Of a stretch of DNA of 64,000 bases, positions 17,197 through 25,381 are shown in pieces; the first letter of the stretch is position 1; each line of letters begins with the position of its first letter. Position numbers and translations under genes: made by a program. Source of the stretch: Streptomyces sp. NBC_01335. Its GTDB lineage: Bacteria; Actinomycetota; Actinomycetes; Streptomycetales; Streptomycetaceae. Location of the stretch: the NCBI RefSeq assembly GCF_035953295.1, contig NZ_CP108370.1, positions 434,001-498,000 on the forward strand, in the 5' to 3' direction. The notes below the pieces were generated by a model. The model was not told the origin of the DNA, made no database searches, and saw nothing but the letters and a program-made list of their open reading frames with translations.

Positions 17197-17396
17197 ACTG
17201 GTAACTCGCTCGGCGCCCGGGAAACGGGTTACCTGGAAGACGTGGCACTTCCTGGCCGTGGCGCGATGGCGCGACGGCCCGGCTTGTCCGCGAGGGACGC
17301 ACGCGACGTCGGCGAAGACGCCGCCGAGTGGCGCCCCCGGCAGTTCGTACGGGCACCAGAGGCCCCCCCCCAGAACGTTACGTAAGGAACCCCCTC

Positions 17397-18413
17397 ATGC
17401 GCGGCGCAGTGATTCACGCCCCCGGCGACGTCCGTTTCGAGACCCTCGCCGACCCGAAGATCCTCCACCCCACCGACGCGATCATCCGTACCGCGGTGTC
17501 GTGCGTGTGCGGCTCCGACCTGTGGGCGTGGCGTGGCCTGGAGCCGGTCGGTGACCCGCACCCGATGGGGCACGAGTACGTCGGTTTCGTCGAGGAGGTC
17601 GGCAGCGAGGTCACCTCGGTCGAGCCGGGCCAGTTCGTCGTCGGTTCCTTCGCGACCTCCGACAACACCTGTGCCAACTGCCGCAACGGCTTCCAGTCGA
17701 ACTGCCTGCACCGGGAGTTCATGAGCACCTGCCAGGCCGACTACGTCCGCATCCCCAACGCCCAGGGCACCCTGGTCGCCACCGAGGAGATCCCGGACGA
17801 GAAGTACTGGCCGAGCCTGCTGGCCGTCTCCGACGTCATGGGCACCGGCTGGTGGGCCGCCGAGGCGGCCCAGGTCCAGCCCGGCTCCACCGCCGTCGTC
17901 GTCGGTGACGGCGCCGTCGGCCTCTCCGCCGTGATCGCCGCGAAGGAGATGGGGGCCGGACGCATCATCGCCATGTCCCGCCACGCCTCCCGTCAGAAGC
18001 TGGCCCTGGAGTTCGGCGCCACCGACGTCGTCACCGAGCGCGGCGACGAGGGCATCGCCCGGATCAAGGACCTCACCGGCGGCATCGGCGCCGACAGCGT
18101 GCTGGAGTGCGTCGGCACCGCCGAGGCCATGCGGCAGGCGCTGCACTCGGCCCGCCCCGGCGGCAGCGTCGGTTTCGTCGGGGTCCCCCACGACGTCTCC
18201 GTCGACGGCCAGGAGCTCTTCTTCTCCCACGTGGGCCTGCGCGGCGGCCCCGCCCCCGTACGCCGCTACCTGCCCGACCTCATCGACCGCGTCCTGACCG
18301 GCCGTATCGAGCCGGGCAAGGTCTTCGACCTCACCCTCCCGCTCGACCAGGTCGCCGAGGGCTACCGGGCGATGGACGAACGCCGCGCGATCAAGGCGCT
18401 CCTCAAGCCCTGA
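17397..18413 (+). CDS. Zinc-dependent MDR alcohol dehydrogenase (FDH/threonine DH-like subgroup)
   Basis: 338 aa, ATG 17397 with AAGGAA 6-11 nt upstream. Catalytic zinc ligands: Cys in SCVCGSDLWAW and the GHEYVGFVEEVG motif. Structural-zinc cysteines are CANCRNGFQSNC. The Rossmann motif VVVGDGAVGLSAVIAAKEMGA and a TGGIGADSVLECVG stretch complete the MDR fold. It oxidises an alcohol or reduces an aldehyde with NAD(P); the substrate is unknown. It leads an operon with a cupin (78-nt gap) and a second alcohol dehydrogenase. Such ADH-cupin-ADH sets are probably for aldehyde detoxification, and the 27-bp palindrome upstream could be the operator. Confidence 0.9.
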   Translation: MRGAVIHAPGDVRFETLADPKILHPTDAIIRTAVSCVCGSDLWAWRGLEPVGDPHPMGHEYVGFVEEVGSEVTSVEPGQFVVGSFATSDNTCANCRNGFQSNCLHREFMSTCQADYVRIPNAQGTLVATEEIPDEKYWPSLLAVSDVMGTGWWAAEAAQVQPGSTAVVVGDGAVGLSAVIAAKEMGAGRIIAMSRHASRQKLALEFGATDVVTERGDEGIARIKDLTGGIGADSVLECVGTAEAMRQALHSARPGGSVGFVGVPHDVSVDGQELFFSHVGLRGGPAPVRRYLPDLIDRVLTGRIEPGKVFDLTLPLDQVAEGYRAMDERRAIKALLKP

Positions 18414-18491
18414 CCGTCCCGCCCCGGGGCCGTCACGCGATCACCGCACCCCGTACACGCACGTCCACACCGCGAGGAAGAGGGAACGATC

Positions 18492-18902
18492 ATGCAGATC
18501 ACCCGGAGCTCGATCACCACCGCCAAGGGTCCCGCCGAATGGTTCACCGGTGACGTCTACATCGACGCCGTCGCGGCGGCGCCCGCGCCGTCCCGGGTCA
18601 CCGCGAACCTGGTGCACTTCATGCCCGGCGCCCGCACGCACTGGCACAGTCACCCGCTGGGCCAGACCGTCTTCGTCACCGAGGGCGTCGGCCTGTGCCA
18701 GCGCCGGGGCGGCCCCGTCGAGATCATCCGTCCGGGCGACCGCGTACTGTTCGAGGCGGGCGAGGAGCACTGGCACGGCGCCGCACCCGACCGGCTGATG
18801 GTCCACGTGGCGATCAACGAGGGCGACGCCGACCACGCCGTCGTGCACTGGCTGACCCCCGTCACCGACGAGGAGTACACCGCCACCCCGGCGGCCGGCT
18901 GA
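18492..18902 (+). CDS. Single-domain cupin protein
   Basis: 136 aa beta-barrel. Cupin motif 1 reads PGARTHWHSHPLGQTVFVTEG (three His plus Gln/Glu as metal ligands) and motif 2 reads PGDRVLFEAGEEHWHGAAP (His). This is the small-cupin pattern seen in YhhW/mandelonitrile-lyase-like and carboxymuconolactone-associated cupins, which often bind Mn, Fe or Zn. The position between two alcohol dehydrogenases suggests it handles a small carbonyl compound. AGGAAGAGGGA lies upstream of ATG 18492. The exact reaction is unknown. Confidence 0.85.
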   Translation: MQITRSSITTAKGPAEWFTGDVYIDAVAAAPAPSRVTANLVHFMPGARTHWHSHPLGQTVFVTEGVGLCQRRGGPVEIIRPGDRVLFEAGEEHWHGAAPDRLMVHVAINEGDADHAVVHWLTPVTDEEYTATPAAG

Positions 18903-19019
18903 CACCCGCCCGACCAGCTGGGGTCTTCGTTCGGGCCGGGCCGGGCTCGCGGGGTCCCGTGCCGCGTCCGACCCGGACGAAAGACCCTGGACCACCACCG
19001 CAGGACAAGGAATCCCCCC

Positions 19020-20060
19020 ATGCTCGTCAACGCCTACGCCGCCCCCTCCGTGGGGGAGCCGCTGGTGCCCACCACCATCGAGCGCCGTGCCGTCGGCACC
19101 AACGACGTACTCATCGCGATCCAGTACGCCGGTGTCTGCCACTCCGACATCCACACCGTCAACGGCGACTGGGGCCCCCAGCCCTTCCCCGTCGTTCCCG
19201 GTCACGAGATCGTCGGCACGGTGGTCGAGGCCGGCACCGGGGTCACCCGCCACCGGGTCGGTGACCGCGTGGGCGTCGGCTGCATGGTCGGTTCCTGCGG
19301 CAGTTGCGCGAACTGCCTGGCCGGCGAGGAGCAGCACTGCCGGACCGGCATGGTCCCCACCTACGCGGGAACCGACCGCGACGGTTCCACGACCCAGGGC
19401 GGCTACTCCACCCACGTCGTCGTGGACGCCGACTACGTGCTGTCCGTGCCCCAGAGCCTGGACCCGGCCGCCGCCGCCCCGCTGCTCTGCGCCGGCATCA
19501 CCACCTACGCCCCGCTGCGCCGCTGGGGCGCCGGACCGGGCAAGAGGGTCGCCGTCGTCGGTCTCGGCGGTCTCGGGCACATGGCGGTCAAGATCGCCCA
19601 CGCCCTGGGCGCCGAGGTCACGGTGCTGTCGCAGTCGCTGAAGAAGCAGGAGGACGGGCTGCGGCTCGGGGCCGACCACTACTACGCGACCTCCGACCCG
19701 GAGACCTTCTCCCTGCTGGCCGGCCGCTTCGACCTCATCGTCAACACCGTCAGCGCCGACCTCGACATCGACGCCTACCTCGGCCTGCTGACCCTCGACG
19801 GCACCCTGGCCAACGTCGGCGCGGCCCCGGGCCCCTTCACGGTGAGCGGGTTCCTCCTCGGCAGCGGCCGGCGCAACCTCACGGGTTCCATGATCGGCGG
19901 CATCGCCCTGACCCAGGAGATGCTCGACTTCTGCGCCGAGCACCGGATCGGCAGCGAGATCGAAGTGATCTCCGCCGACCAGGTCAACGAGGCCTACGCG
20001 CGTGTCCTCGCCTCCGACGTCCGCTACCGCTTCGTCATCGACACCGCCACTCTCGCCTGA
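19020..20060 (+). CDS. Zinc-dependent NAD(P) alcohol dehydrogenase (cinnamyl-alcohol/YahK-like)
   Basis: 346 aa, ATG 19020, with an AGGA ribosome site. Catalytic zinc: [10 protein letters not shown] and [13 protein letters not shown]. Structural zinc: the cysteines of [17 protein letters not shown]. The nucleotide-binding motif [29 protein letters not shown] contains the GLGGLGH signature typical of the cinnamyl-alcohol dehydrogenase branch, which usually prefers NADP(H). It probably reduces aldehydes in the same pathway as the two genes upstream. The gap from the cupin is 117 nt and contains an imperfect stem, so expression may be partly separate. It is followed by a clear terminator. Confidence 0.9.
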   Translation: MLVNAYAAPSVGEPLVPTTIERRAVGTNDVLIAIQYAGVCHSDIHTVNGDWGPQPFPVVPGHEIVGTVVEAGTGVTRHRVGDRVGVGCMVGSCGSCANCLAGEEQHCRTGMVPTYAGTDRDGSTTQGGYSTHVVVDADYVLSVPQSLDPAAAAPLLCAGITTYAPLRRWGAGPGKRVAVVGLGGLGHMAVKIAHALGAEVTVLSQSLKKQEDGLRLGADHYYATSDPETFSLLAGRFDLIVNTVSADLDIDAYLGLLTLDGTLANVGAAPGPFTVSGFLLGSGRRNLTGSMIGGIALTQEMLDFCAEHRIGSEIEVISADQVNEAYARVLASDVRYRFVIDTATLA

Positions 20061-20080
20061 TCCACCAAACCGGACCCGAT

Positions 20081-20115
20081 CGCGAAGCGCTGTGCCATCG
20101 GCCCAGCGCTTCGCG
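20081..20115. terminator. Terminator of the dehydrogenase operon
   Basis: Perfect 12-bp arms CGCGAAGCGCTG (20081-20092) and CAGCGCTTCGCG (20104-20115), 11-nt loop, followed by GGTTTC. It lies 20 nt after the stop codon. Confidence 0.8.
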
Positions 20116-20202
20116 GTTTCCAGGGCCGTACGGCTCAGACCTGCCGGGCGGACCGGGATAGGCTCGGGCACCGTACCCACCCTCCGAGAAGGCAGGCGCA
20201 CC

Positions 20203-20685
20203 ATGGCGGTGGACGCTCTCGACACCCGTATCCTGCGGCTCCTCATCGAGAAGCCGCGTACCAGCGCGCGGGAGCACGCCCGCATCCTGGGCGTGGCCCG
20301 GGGCACGCTCCAGGCCCGGATGGACCGGCTGGAGCGGGACGGTGTGATCACCGGTACCGGCCCCGTCCTCTCCCCCGCCGCCCTGGGTCATCCCGTGCTC
20401 GCCTTCGTCCACCTGGAGGTGACCCAGGGGCACCTGGACGAGGTGGGGGACGCGCTGGCGGAGGTTCCGGAGATCATCGAGGCGTTCTCGACCACCGGCG
20501 GCGGGGATCTGCTGACCCGGGTGGTGGCGCGCGACAACGGCCATCTGGAAGACGTGATCCAGCGGCTCATCCAGCTGCCCGGCGTGGTGCGGACGCGGAC
20601 CGAGGTGGCGCTGCGCGAGCGGGTGCCGCACCGGGTGCTGCCGCTGGTGGAGGCGGTGGGCCGGACGGCCTCGGTACGCGGCTGA
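20203..20685 (+). CDS. Lrp/AsnC-family transcriptional regulator
   Basis: 160 aa, ATG 20203. The N-terminal AsnC-type HTH is LDTRILRLLIEKPRTSAREHARILGVARGTLQARMDRLERDGVI in outline. A short linker leads to the RAM (ligand-binding, dimerisation) domain from about residue 65: AFVHLEVTQGHLDEVGDAL, IIEAFSTTGGGDLLTRVVARDNGHLEDVI, PGVVRTRTEVAL. These regulators bind amino acids or related ligands and form octameric assemblies. The first glycine-rich loop (TTGGGDLL) is where effectors normally bind. It stands alone after the dehydrogenase terminator, so its targets are unknown and may include itself. Confidence 0.9.
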   Translation: MAVDALDTRILRLLIEKPRTSAREHARILGVARGTLQARMDRLERDGVITGTGPVLSPAALGHPVLAFVHLEVTQGHLDEVGDALAEVPEIIEAFSTTGGGDLLTRVVARDNGHLEDVIQRLIQLPGVVRTRTEVALRERVPHRVLPLVEAVGRTASVRG

Positions 20686-20995
20686 GCGCCGGCCCCCGGG
20701 TGCGCGGCCCCGGACCGCCCGGCGGCGCACCGGCCGTCGGGCCGCCCGTGCGCCGAACGTACGCCGCACGCCGGTCACTTGCCGCCGGTCGTGCTGTCAG
20801 GGGCGTCGCGGCCCGGGCACCGGGCCGCCGCCGGGTGCCCGGAGAGGTACCGGAACTGACCGGCCGTAACATCGGGTCCACCGGACAGATATCCTGATCA
20901 TCGCCGCGAGCCCCGCCCCGTCCCGCTCCTCGTGAGCACGACCCGTGCGTCGCCCCGGCTGACGCAACGGGCCACAATTCGAGATAGGTGTACAG
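20686..20995 (+). other. 310-bp intergenic region upstream of the kinase
   Basis: No coding signal. The right half (about 20850-20990) is less GC-rich. A possible ECF-sigma-like pair is GGAACT at 20852-20857 and GTC at 20876-20878; the spacing is slightly long, so it is only tentative. GC-rich inverted repeats near 20805-20845 (GCCCGGGCACCGGGCC and similar) may terminate the Lrp transcript. Confidence 0.3.
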
Positions 20996-22327
20996 GTGCT
21001 GGTAGCTGATCGGTACCGGTTGGTGTCCCCCATCGGTCGTGGTGGCATGGGCGAGGTGTGGCGGGCGACGGACGAGGTCCTCGGCCGCGCCGTCGCCGTC
21101 AAGCTGCTGCTGGGGGACCGGGCCGACTCCTCTTCCACCGCACGTTTCCGGCTGGAGGCGCAGACGGCCGCCCGGCTGAGCCACCCGCACCTGGTGGCGG
21201 TCTTCGACTTCGGTACCTGGGAGGACCGCCTCTATCTCGTGATGGAGCTGGTCGAGGGGCGCAGCCTCGGCGACCTGCTGTCGGCGCAGGAGAGCGTCCA
21301 CCCCGAGCAGGTGGCGCGGATCGCGGGCGATGCCGCCGCCGGGCTCGCCGCCGCCCACCGGCAGGGTGTGGTGCACCGCGACATCAAGCCGGGCAACCTC
21401 ATGCTGGACGCCGAAGGCTCCGTGAAGATCGGTGACTTCGGGATCGCCCAGTTCGTCGACGATCCGTCGACGGCTCTCACGACGGCCGGCCAGATCGTGG
21501 GGACGAGCCTGTACCTGGCGCCGGAGCGGGCGCTCGGCCGGACGGCGGGCGCCGACTCCGACATGTACTCCCTGGGCTGCGTCATCTACCACCTGCTGCT
21601 GGGCCGCCCGCCCTTCCGCTCGGACACCGCCGCCGCCACGCTGTACCAGCATGTCGACACTCCGCCCGTACCGCTGCGGGACCATGGCGTCGACATCTCG
21701 CCGGCCTTCGACACGTATCTCCTGAGCCTGCTCGCCAAGAAGCCCGAGGAGCGGCCGACCGCGCAGGAGGCGGCCGACTGGTTCCGTACGGCGGGGTGGC
21801 GCGGGAGCAATGAGCCGCAGAGAACGGCAGGCGGGTCGCGCTCCGCCGCGTCGGCGGTCACCTCCACCGACGCGGGCGGTCCGGGGCACCGGACCGGGGC
21901 GTCCGGGGGACGGCGACGGGCCGCGCCGCCGGTGACCCGGGCGGCGCCCCGGGCGGGGAGCCGCTCCGGCAGCCGGGCGGCGGGCCGGGGTGCCGCGAAA
22001 TCCGGCGGTCGCAGGCTCGCCGCGAGCGAGGCCATCCGGCGGCGCCCCCGGGTGGCCAGCGCGGTGGCGGGCTCGATCGCGTTCGTGGTGGCCGTCTATC
22101 TGGGCACGGTGATCTTCGCGCCCGACTCCGGCTCCGCCGTGACCCCGGGGCCCGGCGCCTCGCAGGGCGTCACCCCCCAGGGCGAGGGCTCTCCGGCCCC
22201 CACCGCGTCCGACACCCGCGGCGGCGGGCAGCAGGACTCCGGCGGCGAGGACGGGCAGGGCGGCGGAGACGGTCAGAGCAACGAGGACGGGCAGGGCGGT
22301 GGGGACGGGGACGGGGACGACGACTGA
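20996..22327 (+). CDS. Membrane-anchored Hanks-type serine/threonine protein kinase
   Basis: 443 aa from GTG 20996. Kinase domain about 1-270: glycine loop GRGGMG (14-19), invariant Lys36, catalytic loop HRDIKPGN (127-134, an RD kinase, base Asp129), DFG at 147-149 and APE at 175-177. All catalytic residues are present. A basic, Ala/Gly/Ser-rich juxtamembrane linker (about 275-350) leads to one TM helix (about 353-375, VASAVAGSIAFVVAVYLGTV). The extracellular tail of about 65 residues is Gly/Asp/Gln-rich with GGGDGQ-type repeats and no PASTA domains. It therefore lacks an obvious muropeptide sensor. Its targets are unknown. It converges with the aldo/keto reductase gene, 33 nt between stops. 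Confidence 0.9.
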   Translation: MLVADRYRLVSPIGRGGMGEVWRATDEVLGRAVAVKLLLGDRADSSSTARFRLEAQTAARLSHPHLVAVFDFGTWEDRLYLVMELVEGRSLGDLLSAQESVHPEQVARIAGDAAAGLAAAHRQGVVHRDIKPGNLMLDAEGSVKIGDFGIAQFVDDPSTALTTAGQIVGTSLYLAPERALGRTAGADSDMYSLGCVIYHLLLGRPPFRSDTAAATLYQHVDTPPVPLRDHGVDISPAFDTYLLSLLAKKPEERPTAQEAADWFRTAGWRGSNEPQRTAGGSRSAASAVTSTDAGGPGHRTGASGGRRRAAPPVTRAAPRAGSRSGSRAAGRGAAKSGGRRLAASEAIRRRPRVASAVAGSIAFVVAVYLGTVIFAPDSGSAVTPGPGASQGVTPQGEGSPAPTASDTRGGGQQDSGGEDGQGGGDGQSNEDGQGGGDGDGDDD

Positions 22328-22360
22328 GCGTCGCCCCGGTCCCGTACCGATGCGCGTGGA

Positions 22361-23344
22361 CTACCAGCGGTCGTGCACGCCCGCGCGGATGCGTCGGTCG
22401 TAGAGGTCGCGCACCGCGTCCAGGGTCGGCTGCGGCAGCGGGGCGAGCGCGGCGGCGGCCGCGTTGGCACGGGCCTGGTCCACGGAGCGTGCTCCGGGGA
22501 TGACGGTGGTGACGCCGGGCTGCTGGATGATCCAGCGCAGCGCGGTCTGGGCGGGGGTGGCGCCCTCGGGGGCGAAGCCGGAGAACTCTGCGGCGGCCTC
22601 GATCCCGGTCGTGTAGTCGATGCCGGAGAAGGTCTCGCCCTGGTCGAACGCCTCGCCGTGGCGGTTGAACGTCCGGTGGTCCTCGGGGGCGAAGACGGTC
22701 TCGGCCGTGTACCGGCCGGAGAGCAGGCCGGAGGCGAGCGGGACCCGGGCGACGATGCCCACACCGGCGGCGAGGGCGGCCGGCAGGACCTTCTCCAGCG
22801 GCTTCAGCCGGAACGGGTTCAGGATGATCTGCACGCTCGCCACTCCGGGGCGGGCGATCGCGGTGAGGGCCTCCTCGCAGGTTTCGACGCTGACCCCGTA
22901 GGCGGCGATCCGCTGCTCGGCGACGAGGGTGTCGAGCGCGTCGAAGACGGCGTCGGTCGCGTAGACGCTGGTGGGCGGGCAGTGGAGCTGGACCAGGTCC
23001 AGGGTGTCGACGCCCAGATTGGCGCGCGAACGGTCGTTCCAGGCGCGGAAGTTGTCCAGTACGTAGTTCTCCGGGACCTGGGCCTCGCGGCGCCCCATCT
23101 TGGTGGCGACGAAGACGCCGGCGTCCGGCCGGTCCTTGAGATAGCGGCCGATGAGCTGTTCGCTGCGGCCGTCGCCGTAGACGTCCGCGGTGTCGAAGAA
23201 GGTGACGCCCGATGCGACGGCCGCGTCGAGCACGCCGAAGGCTTCCTGCTCGCCCACCTCGCCCCAGTCCGCTCCGAGCTGCCATGTTCCCTGTCCGACG
23301 ACCGATACGTCACGGCCGGTCCTGCCGAGAGTGCGCTGTTCCAT
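22361..23344 (-). CDS. Aldo/keto reductase
   Basis: 327 aa (ATG 23344; an in-frame ATG at 23353 would add three residues, and neither has a clear ribosome site). (beta/alpha)8 barrel of the AKR superfamily. The catalytic tetrad is readable as Asp and Tyr in FFDTADVYGDGRSEQLIG, Lys in VATKMG, and His in LVQLHCP. The cofactor-binding C-terminal part (VTTVIPGARSVDQARANAAAA) is typical for NADPH. It reduces aldehydes or ketones; the substrate is unknown. It is divergent from the LigD phosphoesterase gene over 139 bp. Confidence 0.9.
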   Translation of the reverse strand: MEQRTLGRTGRDVSVVGQGTWQLGADWGEVGEQEAFGVLDAAVASGVTFFDTADVYGDGRSEQLIGRYLKDRPDAGVFVATKMGRREAQVPENYVLDNFRAWNDRSRANLGVDTLDLVQLHCPPTSVYATDAVFDALDTLVAEQRIAAYGVSVETCEEALTAIARPGVASVQIILNPFRLKPLEKVLPAALAAGVGIVARVPLASGLLSGRYTAETVFAPEDHRTFNRHGEAFDQGETFSGIDYTTGIEAAAEFSGFAPEGATPAQTALRWIIQQPGVTTVIPGARSVDQARANAAAAALAPLPQPTLDAVRDLYDRRIRAGVHDRW

Positions 23345-23483
23345 GGAGATCATGTTATTGCGCCGCCCCGCACGGCCGATCCGGTACGGGGGTACCCGCC
23401 CGCCATGCGGCCGTGCGGGTGGGGCCGCACAGTGGAGGGAGGAGCGGAACGGCCCGCCTCGGGGACGACGGAGGGAGCCCGGC

Positions 23484-24044
23484 ATGCAGGACGAATCCGT
23501 ACCCCCGCTGCCGCGCTTCGTCGTGCAGATCCACGCGGCACGGCGCATGCACTTCGACTTCCGTCTGGAGGTCGACGGCGTACTGCGGTCCTGGGCGGTC
23601 CCGCAGGGCCCCTCGGACAACCCCAGCGACCGGCGGCTGGCGGTCCCCACCGAGGACCACGCACTGGAGTACCGCGAGTTCGAAGGGGTGATCCCGCCGG
23701 GAGAGTACGGCAGCGGCACCGTCATCGTCTGGGACCAGGGCACCTACGTGCCGCTCGGCCACGACGAGCACGGGGCCCGGGTGCCGTTCGCGGAGTCCCT
23801 GGAGCGCGGCCACGCCACGTTCCGGCTCGTCGGCGAGAAGCTGCGGGGCGAGTTCGCGCTGGTCAGGTTCCGTACGGGCGAGGAGCCGGGCGGGCACGGC
23901 CAGGAGGCGTGGCTGCTGATCAAGGCCAAGGACGAGCAGGCGGTACGGGACCGGCCGGGCACCCCCGATCCGTACCACGCACGCTCCGCCCGGACCGGGC
24001 GCACCCTGCACCAGGTCTCGGCCGCCGAGGCCCGTCGGGACTGA
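23484..24044 (+). CDS. Stand-alone LigD-type 3'-phosphoesterase (PE) domain protein
   Basis: 186 aa, ATG 23484 with GGAGGGAG upstream. The whole protein is one DNA ligase D N-terminal PE domain: RFVVQIHAARRMHFDFRLEVDG, VLRSWAVPQGPS, then AVPTEDHALEYREFEGVIPPGEYGSGTVIVWD and a C-terminal AWLLIKAKDE. The catalytic His and Arg/Asp set of the PE active site (H..R.MHFDFRL and the ..EDH.LEY.. segment) is intact. PE removes 3'-ribonucleotides and 3'-phosphates from DNA ends during bacterial non-homologous end joining. In Streptomyces the LigD activities are often split over separate genes. No Ku, ligase or primase gene is nearby. Confidence 0.9.
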   Translation: MQDESVPPLPRFVVQIHAARRMHFDFRLEVDGVLRSWAVPQGPSDNPSDRRLAVPTEDHALEYREFEGVIPPGEYGSGTVIVWDQGTYVPLGHDEHGARVPFAESLERGHATFRLVGEKLRGEFALVRFRTGEEPGGHGQEAWLLIKAKDEQAVRDRPGTPDPYHARSARTGRTLHQVSAAEARRD

Positions 24045-24091
24045 AGGCGCCGTCCGGCGGATCAGGGGCGGTCTCGCGTCGAACGGAGCCA

Positions 24092-24610
24092 TCACACCGC
24101 CGGCTCGTCGTTCGGCTCCGCTCCTGACCGGCTGACCACGTTCAAGTCGAGCGCGCAAGCCCGGCCGATCGCGGCATACAGGATGAGCGGGAGTTCCTTG
24201 TCGGCCTGACCGACCGCCAGCGCGAGCCAGCGATCGCCGTCGGGAAGCGGCCACACCCGCATGCTCACGACCTGTTGGCTCAGGTCGTCGAGCGGCTCGG
24301 GCACCGACTCACCGTCCAGGGCGGCGCTGAGAAACGGTCCGAGATCCACGACGAACGCATCGCCCCACCGGGTCGTCAGCCGCGCTGCCAGGTCGTCGAG
24401 GCATGCCATCAGTCCGGCCTCGGCCTGGACCCAGGCCCGCCCGTCGTCATCGTCCCAGAAGTCCCGGCTGACCTGCAGTACGCGAATATGATGCTGTGGT
24501 CCCCCGCTCCCGGTGGCGTCGGCACAAGGTGCCTCGGGGAACGGCTCCACGACCAGTGCGTCGATCGTCGAGAGGTGCTCCTGAGTGGTCATGGGCGCAG
24601 AACAGGTCAT
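24092..24610 (-). CDS. Hypothetical protein (172 aa)
   Basis: An acidic soluble protein, start ATG 24610 (or ATG 24592; no clear ribosome site for either). It has an aromatic/acidic segment (VSRDFWDDDDGRAWVQAEAG), a helix (LMACLDDLAARLTTRWG) and a strand-rich end (RVWPLPDGDRWLALAVGQADKELPLILYAAIG). There is no signal, TM or known motif. The pattern is that of small Streptomyces proteins that sit as single genes; I do not recognise the family. It lies 48 nt downstream of DinB on the same strand, with a GTCCGCC...GGCGGAC stem between them (24631-24648). Confidence 0.6.
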   Translation of the reverse strand: MTCSAPMTTQEHLSTIDALVVEPFPEAPCADATGSGGPQHHIRVLQVSRDFWDDDDGRAWVQAEAGLMACLDDLAARLTTRWGDAFVVDLGPFLSAALDGESVPEPLDDLSQQVVSMRVWPLPDGDRWLALAVGQADKELPLILYAAIGRACALDLNVVSRSGAEPNDEPAV

Positions 24611-24658
24611 GTTCTGAAGGTAGCGCCGTCCGCCCGGAGGCGGACAGCTCGCGCGGAC

Positions 24659-25168
24659 TCAGGCGCCCACGGTCCCGTCGACACCTTCACGCAGCAAGTC
24701 CGCGTGCCCGTTGTGGCGGCCGTACTCCAGGAGTACGTGCGTCATCACCATCCGCAGCGACACCTCCTCGCTCCATCGTGGTTGATACCCGGCCCGGTCC
24801 AGGGACTCCGCCTCCCGCTCGATACGGCGCGAGTTCTCCACTTCGGCATCCCAGGCCGCGAACGCCTCGGCCCTGGTCGACGTACTGGCGTCGTACGCCG
24901 CCTGGAAGTCGATCGTGTCGGACCAGACCATGGGCGCGTCGTTGTCCTCGAACACTCGGCGGAACCAAGCACGTTCCACCTCCGCCATGTGCCGCACCAG
25001 ACCGAGCAGTGAGAGCGTGGACGGCGGCATCGACTGCTGCCGCAGCTCCTCGTCGGTGAGCCCTTCGCACTTCATGGCGAGTGTTGCGCGGTGGTAGTCG
25101 AGGAAAGCCCGCAGCGTGTCGCGTTCGCTGCCAGAACTGGGCGGCCCTGTGCGGTTGTCGCCGGTCAT
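24659..25168 (-). CDS. DinB-family (DUF664-type) protein
   Basis: 169 aa. I chose ATG 25168 because GAGGAG lies 7 nt upstream; an ATG at 25183 is the alternative. Four-helix-bundle DinB fold: LRAFLDYHRATLAMKCEGLTDEEL, SLLGLVRHMAEVERAWFRRVF, then VSLRMVMTHVLLEYGRHNGHADLLRE. The three His of the divalent-metal site are readable (one in LVRHMAEVE, two in MTHVLLEYGRHNGHAD). Members include mycothiol-dependent enzymes in actinobacteria and many with unknown reactions. A mycothiol S-transferase-like activity is possible but not shown. Confidence 0.8.
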   Translation of the reverse strand: MTGDNRTGPPSSGSERDTLRAFLDYHRATLAMKCEGLTDEELRQQSMPPSTLSLLGLVRHMAEVERAWFRRVFEDNDAPMVWSDTIDFQAAYDASTSTRAEAFAAWDAEVENSRRIEREAESLDRAGYQPRWSEEVSLRMVMTHVLLEYGRHNGHADLLREGVDGTVGA

Positions 25169-25284
25169 GTCCGTACTCCTCATTCATGCCTGTGTCGAAG
25201 GCCAGTATCCGATCCCGTCTACCGTCCCCGTACGAGGGCCGTCGACCGGGCCTGATGGTGCCCACAAAGGTGGCCGGACATAGG

Positions 25285-25330
25285 AAGGAAAGGGCTCGGT
25301 GGCCCCCAAGGAAAAGGCTCGGTGGCCCCC
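25285..25330. repeat. 23-bp tandem duplication
   Basis: Two units, 25285-25307 and 25308-25330 (AAGGAAAGGGCTCGG..., 23 bp), with one mismatch. It is in the intergenic region between the DinB start and the TetR stop, 17 bp from the next tandem repeat. Confidence 0.85.
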
Positions 25331-25347
25331 GCAGCCGCGACCACCCC

Positions 25348-25381
25348 TGGGAATCGACCGTTCAGGGGAATCGACCGTTCA
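25348..25381. repeat. 17-bp tandem duplication touching the TetR stop codon
   Basis: Two units, 25348-25364 and 25365-25381 (core GGGAATCGACCGTTCA), with one mismatch at the first base. The second unit contains the tetR-family stop codon (TCA at 25379-25381 on the plus strand). Confidence 0.85.

Noticed and set aside
18921..18995. Imperfect long inverted repeat (GGGTCTTCG... / ...CGAAAGACCC) between the cupin and second dehydrogenase genes
   Set aside because: Several mismatches and a loop of about 40 nt; it could be a weak attenuator but I cannot support it as a distinct feature.
24622..24650. A stretch GCGCCGTCCGCCCGGAGG that matches part of the MITE interior
   Set aside because: Only about 18-20 bases match, there are no terminal repeats, and the sequence is a simple GTCCGCC/GGCGGAC stem likely to arise by itself in GC-rich DNA.
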